Positions 18,428-27,525 of a DNA stretch of 64,000 nucleotides are shown one piece after another. The translations under genes were made by a program, and so were the position numbers. A model generated the notes under the pieces. It ran no database searches. It was not told the DNA's origin and saw only the letters and a list, made by a program, of their open reading frames with translations. The stretch covers positions 1 to 64,000 of the forward strand of contig CAIOZU010000035.1 in the NCBI GenBank assembly GCA_903862885.1. The letters are read 5' to 3'. The stretch comes from an uncultured Pseudomonadota bacterium (GTDB lineage Bacteria; Pseudomonadota; Gammaproteobacteria; Steroidobacterales; Steroidobacteraceae). The number at the start of each line of letters is the position of its first letter. Within the stretch, counting starts at the first letter, position 1.

Positions 18428-19552
18428 TCAGTCGCCTAGCGCGCGTCGCCATTGCAAGTGCCAGAACTGCACCACCGGCTCATTGCGACCGATTAACAGG
18501 CGAGTACGGCCTGCTGACAGTCCCCGCTGGCTGTCCTCCGCCGCCGGCAGATCCTCCCCCTCAAAGGCCTGGATGCCAAGGGCCCACCCGGCGCGTGATT
18601 GTTCCAGTTGCGCGGGATCGCGATAACCACCGGTCATGTAGACCACCGAGGTGTCAGGCGTCGGTCCCGGTTCGCCGCGAAGCAGTTGTGCGTCGGTTGG
18701 CGTGCCGATCAGGATCGTCCCTGGAAACAACGCGTGGCTCACGGCACCGGGTATGGTATCCGGCCACTTCGACCGATCCAAGTCACGCAACTGATCGGTA
18801 CCAAGACGTGCGAAAGCCCAGCGGCTGTGCGCACCGAAAAAATCATGCACCGCATGGGGCGCAAACCATTTCGCGACCGTGTCGCGGTGCAAAGTTGCAA
18901 AGTGATAGCTCTCATAACTGAGCGCCGCCACCAACTTCCAATTAGCACGCACCTCGAAACGTCGTGTCTCTAAGGTGTGCATCTCACGAAAGCCAAAGCC
19001 TGAGAACTGCGACTCGATATCCACCAAGTGTTGATCGACTCGGCTCTGTGGCATATCAGGATTCAATCCCACCACCACCAACCCTGAGCGATCAGAGACC
19101 GGCAGTCGGATGAGAGAGAGACCGCCATCGGGCGCATCAAAACACTCCGCTTTTGGCCGTGCCAGTAACTCACCCCGGGCGTTGTAGGTCCAACCATGTG
19201 ACCGGCAGGTAAAACGTCGCCCTACCCCCTCGCCATAGGCCACGCGCGCGCCCCGGTGGGCGCACGCGTTGACCATGGCGTGCAGCACATGCTGCTCATC
19301 GCGCGTGACGAGGATCGGGCGATCCATCACCGTGGCGGTCATGAAGCTGCCCGGCCTCGCCACCTGTCCCGCAAAACCAATCACCTGGGGCGTGTCCAAA
19401 AAGAACTGCTGGCGTTCGCGGGCGGCGCGCTCGGTCGACAAAAAATCCGGTACATCCTCGGTCATCATGGCGTCCGCTTGATCGCTGCTTTGGGTGGCGA
19501 TTCGATCAATGAGGCGAGCCAGCAACTGGTGGGTTTGTGCTTTATTCATCAC
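18428..19552 (-). CDS. Rieske non-heme iron oxygenase, alpha subunit
   Basis: A ring-hydroxylating or demethylating oxygenase terminal component of 374 residues. The Rieske [2Fe-2S] ligands are CAHRG (C-x-H) and CRSHGWTY (C-x2-H), 18 residues apart in the usual N-terminal position. The mononuclear iron site is in ALSYESYHFATLHRD (Glu, His, His near 215-225), with the last acid likely further on in the SRPBCC-type catalytic domain. Reductase and beta subunits are not adjacent, so electron donors must be encoded elsewhere. Substrate cannot be read from sequence; related families act on aromatics, carnitine-like amines or sterols. Confidence 0.88.
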   Translation of the reverse strand: MMNKAQTHQLLARLIDRIATQSSDQADAMMTEDVPDFLSTERAARERQQFFLDTPQVIGFAGQVARPGSFMTATVMDRPILVTRDEQHVLHAMVNACAHRGARVAYGEGVGRRFTCRSHGWTYNARGELLARPKAECFDAPDGGLSLIRLPVSDRSGLVVVGLNPDMPQSRVDQHLVDIESQFSGFGFREMHTLETRRFEVRANWKLVAALSYESYHFATLHRDTVAKWFAPHAVHDFFGAHSRWAFARLGTDQLRDLDRSKWPDTIPGAVSHALFPGTILIGTPTDAQLLRGEPGPTPDTSVVYMTGGYRDPAQLEQSRAGWALGIQAFEGEDLPAAEDSQRGLSAGRTRLLIGRNEPVVQFWHLQWRRALGD

Positions 19553-19769
19553 CCCAATCTAGCAGCAAGGCGACGCGGCAGCCAGTGCCTAGGGCGGCCT
19601 CATCAGGCGTCCATCCGCGGATTCCGATGAGCGCGTTTTGATCCGCGAGCTCACACCACCGAGCGTCGTTCTCGAGGCGCGGGGTGGCAAAAGTCTGGAT
19701 CGTTGGCTACGTACGCTGCTGACTGAACACCTCGTCATGGCGTATGCTCAGTTAATGAATGGGCCCGCC

Positions 19770-20558
19770 ATGACACACTCCCCCTTCGGTCCCTGGGCAC
19801 TGATTGTCGGTGGCTCCGAGGGCGTTGGTGCTTGCTTTGCACGTCGGCTGGCGAGTGATGGTGTTCATCTGGTGCTCGTCGCACGAAAGCCAGCGCCCTT
19901 GGCAGAGACCGCCGCCGCGGCGCGTGCACTGGGCGTGCAGGTTCGTACACTCTCACTCGATGTCACCACACCCGACGCGATCGAGCGCATCCGCGCCTTG
20001 TGCGATGGATGCGAGATAGCTACCTTAATTTGCAATGCAGGCGCCAGTCACGGCGTGGGCGGCGTACTCGATCAGCCCGTGGAGTCTGCCTTACATCTGA
20101 TGCGACTTAACTGCGAGACACCGCTGCGACTGATCCATCACTTCGCCGGTGAAATGAAAGCCCGTGGCAAAGGTGGCAACATCATTCTCTTAGGCTCAGG
20201 CGCCGGCAGTGGTGGAGCGGCCGGCATTGCCGCCTATTCGGCGTCTAAGGCGTTCTTACACACCCTAAGCGAAGCCCTATGGTACGAATTAAAACCGAGC
20301 CACATCCGCGTGCTCTGCCTGATCCTAGGCCTAACCGACACCCCTTCGATGGCCCGTGCGGGCATGCGTGCAGCCGGTAGCTTTACCGCCGAGGACCCTG
20401 ATCGAGTGGCACAGACGGGCCTCGCACAGATCGCGAACGGTCCCGTGTATGTGATGCCCGGCATCCAAGCTTTTCTAGACGCAATGCGTCAACTCCCACG
20501 CGCCGAAGTCGTCGAACTCATGAGTCACGCGACCGCCTCGCTCGGAAAAAAAGACTGA
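19770..20558 (+). CDS. Short-chain dehydrogenase/reductase
   Basis: NAD(P)-dependent oxidoreductase of the classical SDR fold, 262 residues from ATG 19770 (MTHSPFGPWALIVGG). Upstream in-frame starts exist (19638, 19737, 19755) but would add a non-homologous tail. It shows the cofactor motif GGSEGVGACFA (first Gly replacing the common Thr), DVTTPDAIER, NAGAS, catalytic Ser in LLGSGAGSGG, and YSASKAF with catalytic Tyr and Lys. The C-terminal part resembles KAR/17-beta-HSD-like SDRs (LTDTPSMARAG). It is divergent from the Rieske oxygenase gene, so a shared pathway is possible but unproven. Confidence 0.87.
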   Translation: MTHSPFGPWALIVGGSEGVGACFARRLASDGVHLVLVARKPAPLAETAAAARALGVQVRTLSLDVTTPDAIERIRALCDGCEIATLICNAGASHGVGGVLDQPVESALHLMRLNCETPLRLIHHFAGEMKARGKGGNIILLGSGAGSGGAAGIAAYSASKAFLHTLSEALWYELKPSHIRVLCLILGLTDTPSMARAGMRAAGSFTAEDPDRVAQTGLAQIANGPVYVMPGIQAFLDAMRQLPRAEVVELMSHATASLGKKD

Positions 20559-20608
20559 CGCGCATTCCCGTCTCGAGGTGGGATCGCTCTCTCCAGCGTG
20601 TTTTTTTG

Positions 20609-20685
20609 TGGCGCCCCGAACAGGAGTCGAACCTGTGACCTCGCCCTTAGGAGGGGCGCGCTCTATCCAGCTGAGCTACCGGGGC
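20609..20685 (-). tRNA. tRNA-Arg(CCU)
   Basis: Reverse complement gives acceptor GCCCCGG paired with TCGGGGC, anticodon stem CGCCC/GGGCG with loop CTCCTAA (anticodon CCT), T loop TTCGACT, discriminator G and encoded CCA. Total 77 bases. Confidence 0.94.
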
Positions 20686-20748
20686 ATCAAGCGAGCCGTA
20701 GGATCCGAAGCACCTTAGCGGTGCGCTCTGCCGCGCTGAGCAGAAAAA

Positions 20749-20824
<76 letters not shown>

Positions 20825-21012
20825 ACGCGCGGTCGCGAATCATAGCATCCAACGACCGGTAGGCAAGGATAACAGGTGATCAGCACCCCGTTCAGCACGC
20901 TTAACAGTCGCCGGTGCGTGCAACGGCCACCACCCGTACCACCGCCCCCACCACCGCCAAACTGACCGCCGACCCGACCGCCATGGGCATGCCACTCGCG
21001 TATTCTGTGCGC

Positions 21013-21657
21013 ATGGGCAGTCTCCCCTTCCATTCAACGCCTCGAGCCCCGTCAGGGCGCGAACAGACCACCGCCGTGCTGGTCTTGGCCGCCGGCGCAA
21101 GCCGCCGCCTGGGCCGGCCTAAGGCCTTAGTGCGACTGTGCGGTCAAAGTCTGCTCCGCCGAGCCGCCTACCAAGCCCTAGCGCTTCACTCGGCGTGGGT
21201 GGGTGTGGTGGTGGGTTCACAGGCCAAGGCGCTGGTTGGCGAACTGCGGGGCTTACCGCTTGAGGTCATACACGCACCCCAATGGCGGCTGGGTCTATCG
21301 GCTTCGCTTCGCGTGGGCGTGCGTGCAGTCCCCTGGCACACCAAACGTTTCGTCGTGCTCAGTGTGGACCAGTGGGCGATCACACCCGCCGATCTAAAAA
21401 GATTACTGCGGGCCCGATCGCGCGGCCCAGTGGGCGCTCGCTACCAACACACGATCGGCATTCCAGCCCTCTTCCCCACGCGCCTGCGAGGCGCCCTCTT
21501 AGGTCTAAGCCAAGACGGCGGCGCCAAACGGCTGCTATCGATCGATCACAGCGTGCCGATGGCGCATGCGGCCACCGACCTAGATACACCCGCCGCGCTC
21601 AGGACACTGCGGGCACAGGCACATCGACACCGCAGGCGCCTAAAGCCCGCACCATAA
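21013..21657 (+). CDS. MocA/MobA-like nucleotidyltransferase
   Basis: An NTP-transferase-3 family protein, possibly the CTP:molybdopterin cytidylyltransferase MocA that makes the MCD form of the molybdenum cofactor for xanthine-dehydrogenase-type enzymes. The nucleotide-binding motif LVLAAGASRRLGRPKAL is near residue 23, followed by WRLGLSASLRVGV, LSVDQWAITPADL (metal-binding Asp of the DQP-type motif, here DQW) and a final DLDTPAALR. I start it at ATG 21013, giving 214 residues; earlier in-frame starts add low-complexity sequence. No molybdoenzyme is adjacent, so the exact substrate is inferred only from fold. A strong terminator follows. Confidence 0.8.
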   Translation: MGSLPFHSTPRAPSGREQTTAVLVLAAGASRRLGRPKALVRLCGQSLLRRAAYQALALHSAWVGVVVGSQAKALVGELRGLPLEVIHAPQWRLGLSASLRVGVRAVPWHTKRFVVLSVDQWAITPADLKRLLRARSRGPVGARYQHTIGIPALFPTRLRGALLGLSQDGGAKRLLSIDHSVPMAHAATDLDTPAALRTLRAQAHRHRRRLKPAP

Positions 21658-21685
21658 AAAACGGGGGCCTAAGGCCCCCGTCCGT
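21653..21685. terminator. Intrinsic terminator between convergent genes
   Basis: ACGGGGGCC (21661-21669) and GGCCCCCGT (21673-21681) form a 9-bp stem with a 3-base loop. On the minus strand it is followed by a T run (A run at 21655-21660 on plus), giving a classical terminator for the peroxiredoxin gene. On plus it is followed by a weaker T-rich stretch and can end the nucleotidyltransferase transcript. Confidence 0.9.
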
Positions 21686-21707
21686 TCATCTTTTAAGCCT
21701 GCCCGTG

Positions 21708-22190
21708 CTAAATCTGCGCGAGCACATACTCCGCGGCGCTGACCTTAAACTCACCGCCACTTTCCACCAACAACTGCGTCACCACACCGTCCGTCGCGAC
21801 CAATGCAAAACGCTGTCCGCGCGTGCCCATGCCAAAGCCACTGGCGTCCAACTCAAGACCCAAGGCCTTGGAGAATTCAGCATTGCCATCGGCGAGCATC
21901 AAAATCTCCTCTTCCACACCGCAGGACTTACCCCACGCGCTCATCACGAACACATCATTCACCGCCAAACAGGCAATCGTGTCGACACCCTTGGCTTTGA
22001 AAGCGGCCGCTTGACTGACGAATCCCGGCAGATGTTTCACATGGCAGGTGGGCGTGAACGCCCCTGGCACGGAGAACAACACCACGGTCTTGCCCTTAAA
22101 AAGGTCTTCCGTCTGGATGTTGGCAGGACCTTCCTTGCTCATGTGCTTTAAGGTCACACTCGGAATCCGCTCGCCGACTTTAATCGTCAT
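21708..22190 (-). CDS. Peroxiredoxin, PRX5/AhpE-like (thiol peroxidase)
   Basis: Reduces hydrogen peroxide and organic peroxides with a thiol donor. I start it at ATG 22190, where GGGG lies about 9 bases upstream, giving 160 residues. The peroxidatic Cys49 sits in PGAFTPTCH, the signature of the PRX5 subfamily, followed by LPGF, CLAVNDVFVMSAWG, a second Cys in WGKSCGVEE and the GTRGQRFALV strand that packs the active site. No glutaredoxin domain is fused. A terminator lies 27 bp past the stop codon. Confidence 0.93.
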   Translation of the reverse strand: MTIKVGERIPSVTLKHMSKEGPANIQTEDLFKGKTVVLFSVPGAFTPTCHVKHLPGFVSQAAAFKAKGVDTIACLAVNDVFVMSAWGKSCGVEEEILMLADGNAEFSKALGLELDASGFGMGTRGQRFALVATDGVVTQLLVESGGEFKVSAAEYVLAQI

Positions 22191-22248
22191 GATAATCCCC
22201 TTATCCACCGTACCGTCGGGGCGCGACTGGCGCCCATCCCTGTATTAA

Positions 22249-23487
22249 TCAAACGGTCTGTAACAACCAAAGCGCCGCGGCTTTGGACATCGGACCGATT
22301 GCCTGCGCACTGTTAAACGCCTTAGCGGCTTCTTCTTTCTTACCGAGTTTCAAGTAGCTGATGCCGAGCGTCATATACGCATCATCCAGACGCTTCACAT
22401 CTTTCATCCGCTCAGGCGCCAGGCCGCGCTGCAAGGCTTCCACCGCCTTATCGGCATCGCCGAGACTGAGGTAGGCGAGACCCAACTTGACGTCGGCGTC
22501 ACCATTCCTTCGGTTCTGCACTTCTTTATCTTGCTTGGCAATATCCCGACGATCTTCGGCAGCGCCCGCCTTGGCCTGCGCCAATAACTTACTGTTGCGA
22601 TCGGTGGCACTGATGAGCTTCACAATGCCTTTATCGACACCGGTCTGCACCACCCGATAGGACTCGGCGGGAGCGCCGATATTAAAAGCAATATCCGCAT
22701 AGTCCACAAACTCGCTTTCACGCGCCAAGTAGTCGCGCTCTAAACCAAAGCGATAGATATTCAGCATCACCCGTTCGTTGTAGTTCTGCTCTTGGTAGAT
22801 ACCAACGAGATCCGTGTAGTACTCACGCTTTGGGTACTTAGCCACCAGCAACTCCATTACCGCCATCCGCTTCGGCTTATCGCCTAGGGTGTAATAGCAG
22901 TAATTCTCTTGCTTCAGTTCTGCCTCAGTCGCCTCCCGACCTTCGGTTGCTTTTTCTAGAGAAAGGATGCCGTTCTTAAAGTCTTTTTGGATGAGGTAAA
23001 GCGTCGACAACAGACCATAGGCCTCACTGCCCCCGCCGCCTTCCGCCCACTTCACGGCGTTGACCACCGCCTTGTCATATACCTTGAGGTTTGCGTAAAT
23101 CTGCGCCAACGGCTTATAGCTCTTTTTGCGCTCGTCCTCGCCGACCGTCTCTACCGTATTCAACTGCTCAAGCACATCCGCGTAGGCCGCGTAATCCTGC
23201 TTCTTACCCACCGCATAGCCTAAGAGCCGCAGCGAGGTCTCTTTGTCATAGGGTTTTTTGGAGATCGCCAAACCTTCTTTCGCCTTCGCGATGGCTAGGT
23301 CGTAGTCCCCCTTCTGAACCGCGTCTTGCGATGGCTTTAACAGCTTCGCCACATCCTCACTGACCGATTGCTTTTTCTCAGCCGCACTCGCCGCAGGGCT
23401 TACGCACAGGGCCATCACCGAACCCCACATCACCACCGACAGCGCCGCAGTCGACACCCACTTGAATCGCGTCTGCCCGTTACTCAT
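22249..23487 (-). CDS. Exported TPR protein B of the TonB cluster
   Basis: A 412-residue protein with a Sec signal peptide (residues 1 to about 35, ending SPAASAAEKK) and TPR-like helical repeats: GDYDLAIAKAKEGLAIS, VYDKAVVNAVKWAEGGG, LYLIQKDFKNGILSLEKA, GDADKAVEALQRGLAPER, ISYLKLGKKEEAAKAFNSA. A GAGGTGGG ribosome-binding site precedes ATG 23487. It is a clear paralogue of the next gene (shared YADxAxxxGAxAE, RLDDAxMxLGxxYxKLxKKxEAxKAF patterns), so the pair arose by duplication. TPR proteins often follow tonB-exbB-exbD-exbD clusters in marine gammaproteobacteria; a periplasmic scaffold role for the TonB motor is inferred. Confidence 0.82.
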   Translation of the reverse strand: MSNGQTRFKWVSTAALSVVMWGSVMALCVSPAASAAEKKQSVSEDVAKLLKPSQDAVQKGDYDLAIAKAKEGLAISKKPYDKETSLRLLGYAVGKKQDYAAYADVLEQLNTVETVGEDERKKSYKPLAQIYANLKVYDKAVVNAVKWAEGGGGSEAYGLLSTLYLIQKDFKNGILSLEKATEGREATEAELKQENYCYYTLGDKPKRMAVMELLVAKYPKREYYTDLVGIYQEQNYNERVMLNIYRFGLERDYLARESEFVDYADIAFNIGAPAESYRVVQTGVDKGIVKLISATDRNSKLLAQAKAGAAEDRRDIAKQDKEVQNRRNGDADVKLGLAYLSLGDADKAVEALQRGLAPERMKDVKRLDDAYMTLGISYLKLGKKEEAAKAFNSAQAIGPMSKAAALWLLQTV

Positions 23488-23531
23488 GACCCACCTCGGT
23501 AGTAATTTAAAAGGGACGATTGGCTAGTCAG

Positions 23532-24749
23532 TTACGCGCCTAGCCACAAGCGCGCAGCCGCTGTCATGCGAGGATCACTCTTAGCATCAGTAAACGCTTT
23601 GTCCGCTTCCGCTTTCTTCTTAAGGCGCGCATAGGCCATGCCCAGCACCATCTTGGCATCGTCCGGACGCTTAACGCGGGCCACGCGATCTGCAGCGAGC
23701 CCGCGACTCAACGCCTCGACCGCCTTGTCATATTGGCCGACATTAAAATAACGAAGGCCTAAGTGCGCATCCGACTCGCCGTTCTTACCTGCACGGGCCT
23801 CGGCGTCCGCCTGAGCCAAGGACTTGGCATCCTCCGCCGCGCGATCCTTGGCTTGCTTCAGCAGCCGATCGGATTTGTCGCCGGCCTTCACCGCTTTCTT
23901 AGCCAAACCCTTCTCGATGACTTTCTGCGCTTCTGCGGTGGCACCCACATCGAGCGCGTAGTCGGCATATTTTAAGTAATCTGCCTCATCATCCAAGTAG
24001 TCATGCTCGAACCCATAGCGCAACACCGCCAACAGAGCGAGCTCGTCCATCTTTTTATCTTGATACCCGCGCAAAACCTGGGTAAACGCCAGCTTGCTTG
24101 GGAAACGGTGCACGATTTCTTCGGTGACCGCCAAGTACTTATCATTGTCTTTCTTGTAATAGCAGCTCTGCTCGATCTTCAGCTGCGACTCGTTGCCTGC
24201 CTTACCGCCCTTCGCCTTATCGAGGGCTTGCAGTGCATTAGGGCAGTCCTTGCTGGCGCCATAGAGATTCGCCAAGTTGTCCCAGTCCGCAGGGCTGCCA
24301 CCGGTGGCCTTGATGTACTCTTTCCATTCCGCAATCGACTTGTCCACACGCTTCAGCTGTCCATACACCTGCGCGAGTGTTTTATGGAAGCTCACCTTCT
24401 CAGCAGCGGACACACCGTCCGTCGCCAACAGACCCTCAAGCGCCTCCGCCTCGTCGTCGTACTTACCGCTCGCGCCACTGACCGCCATCATGAGCTTAAG
24501 CGCCGCTTGCTTCTCTAACGGGCTCTTGGCGAGCGCCCTCGCTTCTCTCGCCTCTTTAGCCGCGTCACTCAGGTTATGCGCCTTATAGGCCGTCGCACCG
24601 GCGTTGTACTTCTCCGAGAACTCGGCGGAGGTTTGTTGCGCAAGGGCGCGTCCTGGGATCGTGGCCAAGCCAAACCCAGTAACTGCTAATACCGCGCCTA
24701 AGGTCAGGCCGCGGGCAACGCGTGGCATGGAAACAGCAAGGGTGCTCAT
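23532..24749 (-). CDS. Exported TPR protein A of the TonB cluster
   Basis: A 405-residue paralogue of the preceding entry. I choose ATG 24749 because GAGG stands 7 bases upstream; an earlier ATG at 24770 lacks one. The signal peptide ends near GRALAQQ. TPR-like units include AYKAHNLSDAAKEAREARAL, VYGQLKRVDKSIAEWKEYI, LYGASKDCPNALQALDKA, YFNVGQYDKAVEALSRGLAA and AYARLKKKAEADKAFTDA. It is the first gene after the terminator that ends the tonB-exbB-exbD-exbD transcript, so both TPR genes may depend on readthrough or their own promoter in 24750-24810. Lys- and Ala-rich with Lys-rich linkers, suiting a soluble periplasmic scaffold. Confidence 0.82.
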   Translation of the reverse strand: MSTLAVSMPRVARGLTLGAVLAVTGFGLATIPGRALAQQTSAEFSEKYNAGATAYKAHNLSDAAKEAREARALAKSPLEKQAALKLMMAVSGASGKYDDEAEALEGLLATDGVSAAEKVSFHKTLAQVYGQLKRVDKSIAEWKEYIKATGGSPADWDNLANLYGASKDCPNALQALDKAKGGKAGNESQLKIEQSCYYKKDNDKYLAVTEEIVHRFPSKLAFTQVLRGYQDKKMDELALLAVLRYGFEHDYLDDEADYLKYADYALDVGATAEAQKVIEKGLAKKAVKAGDKSDRLLKQAKDRAAEDAKSLAQADAEARAGKNGESDAHLGLRYFNVGQYDKAVEALSRGLAADRVARVKRPDDAKMVLGMAYARLKKKAEADKAFTDAKSDPRMTAAARLWLGA

Positions 24750-24810
24750 CGTATACCTCAGTGAGTTCACTTAATTAAAACAACCAAATTAATCTGCTAT
24801 CTGACTTACT

Positions 24811-24843
24811 AAAAAAAATGGGCCGACCCAGGTCAGCCCATTT
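24811..24843 (-). terminator. Intrinsic terminator after exbD2
   Basis: On the minus strand AAATGGGC and GACC pair with GGTC and GCCCATTT around a 2-base loop with one mismatch, immediately followed by eight T. It lies about 45 bp beyond the exbD2 stop codon and separates the motor genes from the TPR genes. Confidence 0.92.
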
Positions 24844-24887
24844 AGATTCCACTCGCTTCATCCGACCGCAAGAAACGCGCTCTTTCG

Positions 24888-25307
24888 TTAGAGCGAGCCA
24901 CTCGCGTCTGCGACGAAACCAAGCTTTTTCAGCCCACCGCGCTGGACGGCGAACAACACCGCGGCCGCATAATCGTATTTTGCACGACGATCGATCGACA
25001 GATGAATCTCTGGCTGTGGATCCTTACCGGCCGCATCCTTAATGTAGGAACGCATATCCGCGGGGCTCACGTTAGATCCATTCCAACGCACTGACCCATC
25101 ATATTGCACGTCAATATTGATCGTCTCAGGGATCACAGTCGGTGGTGGTTCATTGGTCGCGCGCGGTAAATCGATTTTCACCGCATGCGTCATCACCGGC
25201 AAGGTGATGATAAAAATGATCAGCAGCACCAACATGATGTCAACGAGCGGCACCACATTAATTGAGGTGTTGAACTCGTCTTCTGACCTGTTAGTAGATA
25301 TTCCCAT
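24888..25307 (-). CDS. exbD: Biopolymer transport protein ExbD, copy 2
   Basis: Inner-membrane proton-motive-force subunit, 139 residues. A short cytosolic N terminus precedes the single helix INVVPLVDIMLVLLIIFIIT with the essential Asp in LVDIMLVLL. The periplasmic domain has PEIHLSIDRRAKYDYAAAVLFAVQRGGL and ends LGFVADA. It is a paralogue of the preceding exbD (same length, same PQPEIHL/PQPEVHI core). Two different ExbD chains suggest heteromeric ExbD pairs in the motor, as in other clusters of this layout. Confidence 0.92.
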   Translation of the reverse strand: MGISTNRSEDEFNTSINVVPLVDIMLVLLIIFIITLPVMTHAVKIDLPRATNEPPPTVIPETINIDVQYDGSVRWNGSNVSPADMRSYIKDAAGKDPQPEIHLSIDRRAKYDYAAAVLFAVQRGGLKKLGFVADASGSL

Positions 25308-25332
25308 TTAAAAGAGACTCCCGTCAGCTCGA

Positions 25333-25752
25333 TCAGTTATTACGCGGCGGCTCAGCAACGAAGGCAACCTTCAACAGGAAGTTCCGCTGGAGCGTGGTCA
25401 GCACATCGGCGACATACGAGTAACGCACCCGCTTATCGGCCCGAATATGCACCTCAGGCTGAGGGTCTTTAGTCGCCTCGTTGCGCGCTTGGTCCGCCAA
25501 TTGATCGAGACTGATCGCGTTGTCGTTCCAATACACCTGACCGTTAAAATCCACCGACAAACTGATGTCCTGCGGTTTCGTCTCCGTCGGCTCATTGAAG
25601 TTCGTCGGCAGGGTCAGCTTGACCGCCTTCGTCGCCACGGGGACCGTGATGATGAAGATAATCAGGAGCACGAGCATGATGTCCACGAGCGGCACAATAT
25701 TAATCTCGTTATTAAACTCGCCGTCTTTTACAGGACCGCTACCGCCGGCCAT
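25333..25752 (-). CDS. exbD: Biopolymer transport protein ExbD, copy 1
   Basis: 139 residues, with membrane helix INIVPLVDIMLVLLIIFIIT carrying the functional Asp and a periplasmic domain with PQPEVHIRADKRVRYSYVADVLTTLQRNFLLKVAFVAEP. It lies 38 bp after exbB and 25 bp before the second exbD. The near-identical helix shared with copy 2, but divergent periplasmic half, suggests that the two make different contacts to TonB or peptidoglycan. Confidence 0.93.
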   Translation of the reverse strand: MAGGSGPVKDGEFNNEINIVPLVDIMLVLLIIFIITVPVATKAVKLTLPTNFNEPTETKPQDISLSVDFNGQVYWNDNAISLDQLADQARNEATKDPQPEVHIRADKRVRYSYVADVLTTLQRNFLLKVAFVAEPPRNN

Positions 25753-25790
25753 ACATCGTGCTCCTATTCTTCCGGGTCAAAGACTTGAAC

Positions 25791-26528
25791 TTACTTCTTA
25801 GCCGCTGACGGCGCGCCAACCGCTGCCTTGACAGCCGCCGACACGCGGGCGCCAGAGATCAGTGCTTGATGCAAGTCATGAGCAAAGTAGTTGACGCGGT
25901 CCAAAATGAACTTATTGCGACGAGTCAACCAGTTGAAGCAGATCACCGCAGGGATCGCGACGCCCAAGCCGATCGCAGTCATCCACAAGGCTTCACCGAC
26001 GGGACCGGCGACCATCTCAATGGACGCGTTGCCGGACATCGCGATGGAAGTCAGCGCGTTCAAAATACCGAGCACGGTGCCCAGCAGACCCACGAACGGC
26101 GCCGTGGCACCGACCGAGGCCAACACGGCCATACCGCCGGTCAAGTCACTGCCGATCAAATCCACGCGACGCTGCATGTGGCTGGTGATCCAGTCGTGCA
26201 GATCGACGTTCTCGGTCACACGGCCCTTGTTGCGCTCGTGGTGCTCCAGAGACTCCAAGCCATCCGCCGCGAGGCCGCGGAAGGCATTGTCATCGCCGCC
26301 TTTTAAGCGCGCGAGACCGTCCTTGAAGCTTGAAGCGTTCCAGAAGTCCTTCTCGGCATCCAGCGCATACTTACGCATGGCGTTCTGGTCGAGAAGTTTC
26401 GTGGCAATGACATACCACGAGTAAAGGGACATGATCCCGAGGATGATCAACAGGGTCTTGCTGATCGGGCCCGAGTCCCAGAGATCCTGGATGCCAAATT
26501 GGCGATTCATTCCTGCTGCGTCAGCCAT
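25791..26528 (-). CDS. exbB: Biopolymer transport protein ExbB
   Basis: Channel-forming motor subunit, 245 residues from ATG 26528, which has GAGGA 7 bases upstream; an earlier TTG is less likely. Three membrane helices are visible: LLIILGIMSLYSWYVIATKLL near the N terminus, the GGMAVLASVGATAPFVGLLGTV helix, and VGEALWMTAIGLGVAIPAVICFN. Residues of the MotA/TolQ/ExbB proton path (Thr in helix 2 region and WMTAIG) are present. It is Ala/Lys-rich at the C terminus. Confidence 0.94.
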   Translation of the reverse strand: MADAAGMNRQFGIQDLWDSGPISKTLLIILGIMSLYSWYVIATKLLDQNAMRKYALDAEKDFWNASSFKDGLARLKGGDDNAFRGLAADGLESLEHHERNKGRVTENVDLHDWITSHMQRRVDLIGSDLTGGMAVLASVGATAPFVGLLGTVLGILNALTSIAMSGNASIEMVAGPVGEALWMTAIGLGVAIPAVICFNWLTRRNKFILDRVNYFAHDLHQALISGARVSAAVKAAVGAPSAAKK

Positions 26529-26626
26529 GATCAAATCCTCTAACGTGATGTATCAGTTGCAGATGATAAACAATTTAAAAATCAGAACCTAAACTCAACT
26601 CAAGGTGACCCGCAAAGCCCGTCGCT

Positions 26627-27235
26627 TTACGAACGGAGTCGCCACGTATACTTCAACCGCTGCCAAGACTCGTGCACTTCCGTACCGACCTTCTCAGGTT
26701 CAAAGCGACCCTGCGACGTCAGACACTTAGAAGTGGCCTCATCCAACCGCGGATACCCACTCGACGTTTCAATCTTGGTCTCGCCCACGTGGCCATTCGT
26801 TAAGACCTTAAACAAAATAACCACCGACCCTTCTTCACTCAAGCGTCGCGACGCTGATGGATAGTAAGGCTCGCATACTTCGCCCAGGTTCACACCCTTT
26901 GCAACCCGCGCCGGGCTGATCGCTGGTGGCGCCTTGACCACAGGCGCTGGCTTCTCAACCGGCTTCTGGACAATCGCGTTCACAGGCGGCGGACCCGCAA
27001 TGACTGGCAAATCGACCACGGTCTGAACCGGTGGTGGTTTAAAATCAGGTGGTGGCGGAGGTGGCTCTTTAGGCTTGTCCTCTTCCTCGTGCTTGACGAG
27101 CTTCATGTCGAGTACGTCGCGCAACTGCGGGATGTACTTAACCGCGGTCGCTATAACGAGCCCGATGATGAGCAGCACGTGGACACCGATCACAACGATG
27201 CCAACGATAGTTTTTCGTGAGAGTGCCTGAGCCAT
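26627..27235 (-). CDS. tonB: TonB energy transducer
   Basis: Couples the ExbB-ExbD motor to outer-membrane TonB-dependent receptors. I start at ATG 27235 (MAQALSRK), giving 202 residues; an earlier in-frame start adds a non-family tail. It has an N-terminal membrane helix (TIVGIVVIGVHVLLIIGLVIA), a proline-rich periplasmic rod (PKEPPPPPPDFKPPPVQ), and a C-terminal TonB domain with PYYPSASRRLSEEGSVVILFKV, ETSSGYPRLDEA, and a final TWRLRS. No receptor gene is adjacent. The 251-bp gap upstream should contain the cluster promoter. Confidence 0.93.
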   Translation of the reverse strand: MAQALSRKTIVGIVVIGVHVLLIIGLVIATAVKYIPQLRDVLDMKLVKHEEEDKPKEPPPPPPDFKPPPVQTVVDLPVIAGPPPVNAIVQKPVEKPAPVVKAPPAISPARVAKGVNLGEVCEPYYPSASRRLSEEGSVVILFKVLTNGHVGETKIETSSGYPRLDEATSKCLTSQGRFEPEKVGTEVHESWQRLKYTWRLRS

Positions 27236-27525
27236 GAAGCCGGGAGCCCCTATCTCCAGAAACCAAAACCGCACCAGCTACCGCTCGGGATGACTCAGTC
27301 ATCGCAGCAGCAGCTCGCTCGGGTGAGAAATTCTAAACCTTAGTCACCCGTCTTTCAGAAGTCTCGCGAGGCAAAACAAGCCCGCACGCCCACCCCCAAT
27401 CAACGTGAGTCCGACGATAACGCCTGTCGCGTACGTTCGCAAGTCTTGCCGTCGTAACAATTTTCTGCGTAGGCAGCGCCGGCGACGGTCTCATAGCGAT
27501 CCACTGTCGAGAAAGCGCGGCAAAA

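Noticed and set aside
25866-26424. Long plus-strand frames (up to 177 codons) opposite exbB
   Set aside because: They are antisense shadows of a well-supported exbB gene, GC-driven and without domains.
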